NCBI RefSeq assembly: GCF_019038415.1
Contig: NZ_JAFKRG010000021.1
Coordinates: 1 to 47,636, forward strand
Length of the DNA: 47,636 bases
Direction: 5' to 3'
Origin: Synechococcus sp. CCY 9618
GTDB taxonomy: Bacteria > Cyanobacteriota > Cyanobacteriia > PCC-6307 > Cyanobiaceae
Translations under genes and position numbers: made by a program
The notes under the pieces: generated by a model
The model's database searches: none
The model's input: the letters and a program-made list of their open reading frames with translations, nothing else
What the model was told of the DNA's origin: nothing
In this document: positions 44,283 to 47,636 of the stretch, piece by piece
How the letters are laid out: every line of letters begins with the position of its first letter
Numbering within the stretch: position 1 is the first letter of the stretch

Positions 44283-44412
44283 CACCGGGTTCCAGCCGCC
44301 CCCGCACGGCAGCCGACGCCTCAGGGAGACAGGCCGCAGGGCCTGATCCAGGCTAGAGCCACCCCTGGTGAGCAACGTTCCCGTCCCCCGCCAGGCCCCC
44401 CGAACCCTGTCC

Positions 44413-45969
44413 ATGACCGGCAGTCCCGCCATCCCCGAGCCTTCGCCCCCGCCTCCCTCGCCGGTGGCGGGGAGGGAGGCGGATGGGCCCCAGCGCCCCA
44501 ATCCCCTGCTGGGCCTGCCCTTCGAACCGTCCATTGAGGGTCTCGGTCCCGACCACTGGGACGTGGTGGAGGCGGCCCCGTTCCCGATGACGCGGTTGCG
44601 CTTCCGCAACAATCCCCTGCTGCGCCAGCTGGGGATCGATCCGGCCACCGTCAGCGACGCCGATCTCGAGGCCGCCTACGGCCGCTTCGAGGGGCGTGCG
44701 CCGTTGCTGGCCCTGAGATACCACGGCTATCAGTTCGGCGTCTACAACCCCCTGCTGGGCGATGGCCGCGGCTTCCTCTACGGCCAGCTGCGCGATCGCC
44801 ACGGCCAGCTGCAGGACCTGGGCACCAAAGGCTCCGGCATCACCCCCTGGAGCCGGGGCGGCGACGGCCGTCTCACCCTCAAGGGGGGTGTGCGGGAGGT
44901 GATCGCCAGCGAGGCGTTGCAGCGCCTGGGCGTCACCACCAGCCGCACCCTCTCGCTGATCGAAACCGGCGAGGAGCTCTGGCGCGGTGATGAGCCCTCC
45001 CCCACCCGCAGCTCGGTGATGGTGCGGATGGCCCGCACCCATCTGCGCTTCGGCACCTGCGAGCGGCTGCTGCACCTGCGCCGGCCGGCCCAGCTGGAGC
45101 GGCTGCTGCGCCATGTCGTCGCCGTGCACTATCCGCACCTGGCGCTCGCCCATCCTGCCGATGGGCCCGGCGGCTGCGAGCCCCAGCTGCTGGCCTTCTA
45201 CGGCGAGCTGGTGGAGCGGGTGGCGCGGCTGGCGGCGGAGTGGATGGCGGCCGGCTTCACCCATGGGGTGCTCAACACCGACAACATGTCCCTGGCCGGG
45301 GAGAGCTTCGACTACGGCCCCTTCGCCTTCCTCGAGACCTGGGATCCGGGTTTCACCGCCGCCTACTTCGACCACAGCGGCCTCTACGCCTATGGCCGCC
45401 AGCCCCTGGTCTGTCAGCACAACCTGCGGCTCCTGCAGGAGCCCCTGGCCATGCTGCTGCCGCGGGGGCCCCTGGCGGCGGCGCTGGAGCGATTCGGGGC
45501 CGTGTATGACGCCCACTACCGCCGCCGGATGGCCCGCCGGCTGGGGCTTGATGGGGTCCCGATTTCTGCCGGCCCTGGGGCGGAGCTGCCGGATCCGGTG
45601 CCGCCCACCCTGCGGCTGCTGGCCGCATGGCCCGTGGCCTATGGCCGCTTCTTCGCCGCCCTGGCCGAACGCATCCGGCTGGGGGGACCGCCTGCCACGG
45701 CAGAAGACCTGGAACCCTTCGTGGCGGAAGCGCCGGCGCCGCCCCGGGCCGAATGGCTGGTCTGGCGTGATGCCTGGTGGGCCTGGAGCCATGCCGTCGG
45801 GGCCGGCCCCACCCTCGCCGCCGCCCTGGTCCGCTGGAACCTGCCCGAACCCCCGATCCGGCCGCTGATCGAAGGGCTCTGGACCGCCATCGACGAGCGG
45901 GACGACTGGACGCCCCTGCACAACTGGCTGGCGCTCACGCTGGCGCCGGAGGCCGCGGCAGGGGTCTGA
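44413..45969 (+). CDS. selO: SelO/YdiU-family protein AMPylase (pseudokinase)
   Basis: SelO proteins are pseudokinases that transfer AMP to protein Ser, Thr or Tyr using ATP bound in flipped orientation, linked to redox stress. The product is 518 aa from ATG 44413, or 533 aa from GTG 44368. The family motifs are present: ALRYHGYQFGVYNPLLGDG, LGTKGSGITPWSRGGDGR (Gly-rich loop with nearby Lys), LKGGVREVIASEAL, GDEPSPTRSSVMVRMA, and HGVLNTDNMSLAGESFDYGP with the catalytic and metal-site Asp/Asn. The C-terminal ~90 residues end in LHNWLALTLAPEAA and are short for the family. A redox Cys tail like the CSS of some bacterial SelO proteins is not evident. Confidence 0.9.
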   Translation: MTGSPAIPEPSPPPPSPVAGREADGPQRPNPLLGLPFEPSIEGLGPDHWDVVEAAPFPMTRLRFRNNPLLRQLGIDPATVSDADLEAAYGRFEGRAPLLALRYHGYQFGVYNPLLGDGRGFLYGQLRDRHGQLQDLGTKGSGITPWSRGGDGRLTLKGGVREVIASEALQRLGVTTSRTLSLIETGEELWRGDEPSPTRSSVMVRMARTHLRFGTCERLLHLRRPAQLERLLRHVVAVHYPHLALAHPADGPGGCEPQLLAFYGELVERVARLAAEWMAAGFTHGVLNTDNMSLAGESFDYGPFAFLETWDPGFTAAYFDHSGLYAYGRQPLVCQHNLRLLQEPLAMLLPRGPLAAALERFGAVYDAHYRRRMARRLGLDGVPISAGPGAELPDPVPPTLRLLAAWPVAYGRFFAALAERIRLGGPPATAEDLEPFVAEAPAPPRAEWLVWRDAWWAWSHAVGAGPTLAAALVRWNLPEPPIRPLIEGLWTAIDERDDWTPLHNWLALTLAPEAAAGV

Positions 45970-46082
45970 GCCTGTGCGTTGACACCCACCGGAAGGCCGG
46001 CCCGTGTCAGGGGCTACAGCCCTGCCCGGCGACGTCTTCTACAACACCTCGAAGCGCAGGCTTTCCCCACCGCAGCGATGCC

Positions 46083-46271
46083 ATGACCTCCGAACAGGCT
46101 GCCCAGCTGATCGACAACACCCTCGATCTGGTGCACCAACGCCTGCTGGATCTGGAATCGCAATCCCTGGATCATGAGCACAAGGCCCTGGCGGCTGAAT
46201 TCCGGGAGTGGCGCCAGCCCGCCGGTGGTCATATCGACCTGATGGTGTTTCCTGGGCTGGCCGAGTCCTGA
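46083..46271 (+). CDS. Small hypothetical protein
   Basis: A 62-aa protein I do not recognise. It is acidic and predicted mostly helical: MTSEQAAQLIDNTLDLVHQR, then LLDLESQSLDHEHKALAAEF and a short end with GGHIDLMVFPGLAES. ATG 46083 is the first in-frame ATG; the frame stays open upstream into the SelO coding region but that part is a shadow. It is 113 bp after the SelO-type gene and convergent with the secreted protein at 46291. It could be a small DNA- or protein-binding helper, but nothing supports this directly. Confidence 0.55.
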   Translation: MTSEQAAQLIDNTLDLVHQRLLDLESQSLDHEHKALAAEFREWRQPAGGHIDLMVFPGLAES

Positions 46272-46290
46272 GCCACGAGCCCTCAATCCT

Positions 46291-47636
46291 TCAGATCAGA
46301 CCTGTCGGCCCCGCATGCCAGACCGACAGGGGATCGGTTGTCTCGGTGAACGGCCCGTTGTTGGTGCTGCCGGGGAGCAGCACCATCGATGATGCGGTCT
46401 GCAGGTCGTGGGGCGCGACATCAACCAAAGTCCCTGGTGGGTTCTCCATCCACCCCACCGGCGCTGGATCACAGCAGGCACCCGATCCCAGAGCCGATCC
46501 GATGATGGGATCCGCCTCGGGGGCCTTGCCTTTCGAGCCAGTCGCCGACGACGCGCTGCTGAACACAAGCTGATCCACATACAGGGTGTTGCCGTCCCGG
46601 GAGTTGCTGTTGGAGTTGGTGTCGATCGCTCGCACGAGCACCGTCCCGTTCACTGAGCTCCCCAGGTCATGGGAGAAGAGGCTCTCGGTGCTGTTCGAGA
46701 CGGTGAAGGCCGTGGTCCATCGCTTGCCGTTGTTGGTGGAGAATTGGATGCTGAAGTTGTCGAGGACCGAATTGGCCGTCCGAAACCCTTCGAACAGCAA
46801 AGATCGGGCATCGATCAGGTTGTCGAACGTCCACTGATAGGCATTGAGATCGCTGCCTGTCTGGTTTCTCTTCAGGGCGATGGTTCCTTCGCTGATGGCC
46901 ATGCGCCGATCGTCGCTGCCGCTGATGTCTGCCAGGGAACCGCTGACGCTGGGAGGTGTGATGTAGTTCTGGGCCAGTTTCAGCGCCCCGGCGCTGGCGA
47001 TGAACAGCGTCGGGCTGGCCGCCACATCGTTGTCCAGGTTCTGCAGCGCCACAGGAGTGGACTGGATCTGGTCGAAGCCTGGATCGGAGCTGCTCGTGCT
47101 CAGGGTGATCGCGTAATTCACGGTGCCGTCGACCGCCCCGTCATCCATCCCCTCGATGGTGACGGTCTGAGGGGTCGCCCAGTCGCCGGCGGTGAATACG
47201 AAGCGACTGGTCAGGGGCACGCCCTCCCCCGGGTTGGTGCTGGCCAGGGTGACGATCACGTCCTGCAGTGGGGCGCGGGACAGGCTCAGCTGGAAGCTGG
47301 CCCTGCCGCCGCTCTCGCTGGTCGTGAGGATGCCGGTGGATTGGATCACCAGCGTTCCCGGCGGGGGCGTCACCGGGGGGGGCGTCGGCGGGGGCGCGAT
47401 GATTTCTGTGACCTGCTGAACGGAGCCACTGACCATGTACTGGCCGAGGCTGCCGTAGTCGGTGTAGCCGGTGGGGCTGCTGGCGAAGGGATTGCCGGCG
47501 CCGACGCCGTCGATGCCGAGGAAATAGGTGCCGGCATCAAGGTTGATGGAGAAGCTGGCGCTGGTGAGATCGGCGGGGTTGAAGGTCTGGAGGAGGGAGC
47601 CGTTGGCGCGATAGAGGCTGGCGGCGATGTCGAGGT
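46291..47636 (-). CDS. C-terminal part of a large secreted multidomain protein
   Basis: The minus frame is open from the stop at 46291 to the right edge of the window, so the N-terminus is missing; about 448 codons are visible. The first visible part reads like a pre-peptidase C-terminal/PPC-type beta domain (SINLDAGTYFLGIDGVG, then YTDYGSLGQYMVSGSV). A Pro-rich linker (about PPPTPPPVTPPPG) follows, then a Calx-beta-like repeat (SESGGRASFQLSLSRAPLQD, TVTIEGMDDGAVDGTVNYAI) and a C-terminal beta-sandwich with LTLDQL-like and DTNSNSNSRDGNTLYVDQLV segments. Late Cys residues occur as ACC. The domain set fits a secreted adhesin or metalloprotease of picocyanobacteria. Confidence 0.8.
   Translation of the reverse strand, partial: LDIAASLYRANGSLLQTFNPADLTSASFSINLDAGTYFLGIDGVGAGNPFASSPTGYTDYGSLGQYMVSGSVQQVTEIIAPPPTPPPVTPPPGTLVIQSTGILTTSESGGRASFQLSLSRAPLQDVIVTLASTNPGEGVPLTSRFVFTAGDWATPQTVTIEGMDDGAVDGTVNYAITLSTSSSDPGFDQIQSTPVALQNLDNDVAASPTLFIASAGALKLAQNYITPPSVSGSLADISGSDDRRMAISEGTIALKRNQTGSDLNAYQWTFDNLIDARSLLFEGFRTANSVLDNFSIQFSTNNGKRWTTAFTVSNSTESLFSHDLGSSVNGTVLVRAIDTNSNSNSRDGNTLYVDQLVFSSASSATGSKGKAPEADPIIGSALGSGACCDPAPVGWMENPPGTLVDVAPHDLQTASSMVLLPGSTNNGPFTETTDPLSVWHAGPTGLI

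Overview
The window is a dense, very GC-rich stretch (roughly 70% G+C by eye) of a cyanobacterial chromosome, most likely from the freshwater or brackish Cyanobium/Synechococcus picocyanobacterial group. This rests on the gene content and order: gloA, a ClpB2-type chaperone, secE, nusG, rplK, rplA, rplJ and rplL in a row, a DUF3747 exported protein, a pilMNOQ cluster, cyanobacterial-type ArgJ and SelO, and several secreted hypothetical proteins. Species cannot be fixed from this alone.

Layout. 1-3.6 kb: thiO (thiamin), gatB (Glu/Asp-tRNA amidation) and coaE (CoA). 3.6-7.6 kb: argJ, two unknown small genes and a UbiB/ABC1 kinase-like gene, tightly packed. 7.7-10.5 kb: an MscS-type channel, enolase and glyoxalase I. 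10.5-17.1 kb: clpB, secE, nusG and the L11/L1/L10/L7-L12 genes, with a structured rplK leader made of three 26-bp repeats and an L10-type leader before rplJ. Back-to-back terminators follow. 17.4-20.2 kb: the DUF3747 protein, RNase HI with an extra C-terminal domain, and pyrD. 20.2-25 kb: type IV pilus genes pilM-N-O-Q, where the core of pilQ has strikingly lower GC than everything around it.

25-29.5 kb (minus strand): a pentapeptide/TPR exported protein, then a translationally coupled MoxR - DUF58 - transglutaminase module. 29.6-31.9 kb: a PLP enzyme of the threonine-phosphate decarboxylase/histidinol-phosphate aminotransferase type, and murG. 31.9-35.4 kb: an exported protein, an OmpR/EnvZ-like two-component pair and a second exported protein. 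35.4-40.6 kb: pgk (minus), a coupled usp-rbgA-rluD operon, and a double-ATPase oligopeptide-type ABC protein. 40.7-46.3 kb: the RelA/SpoT enzyme, a methyltransferase, a SelO-type pseudokinase and a small unknown protein. From 46.3 kb to the right edge is the C-terminal part of a large secreted multidomain protein.

Much of the window is housekeeping: translation, stringent response, ribosome assembly, glycolysis and wall synthesis. I see no CRISPR array, prophage, insertion sequence, tRNA or rRNA. The most interesting signals are the mosaic base composition of the pilQ secretin core, the triple hairpin repeat in the rplK leader, the C-rich ribosomal-protein start sites that lack Shine-Dalgarno sequences (including ten C's directly before rplL), the OmpR/EnvZ pair that closely resembles the proteobacterial one, and the RNase HI fusion.
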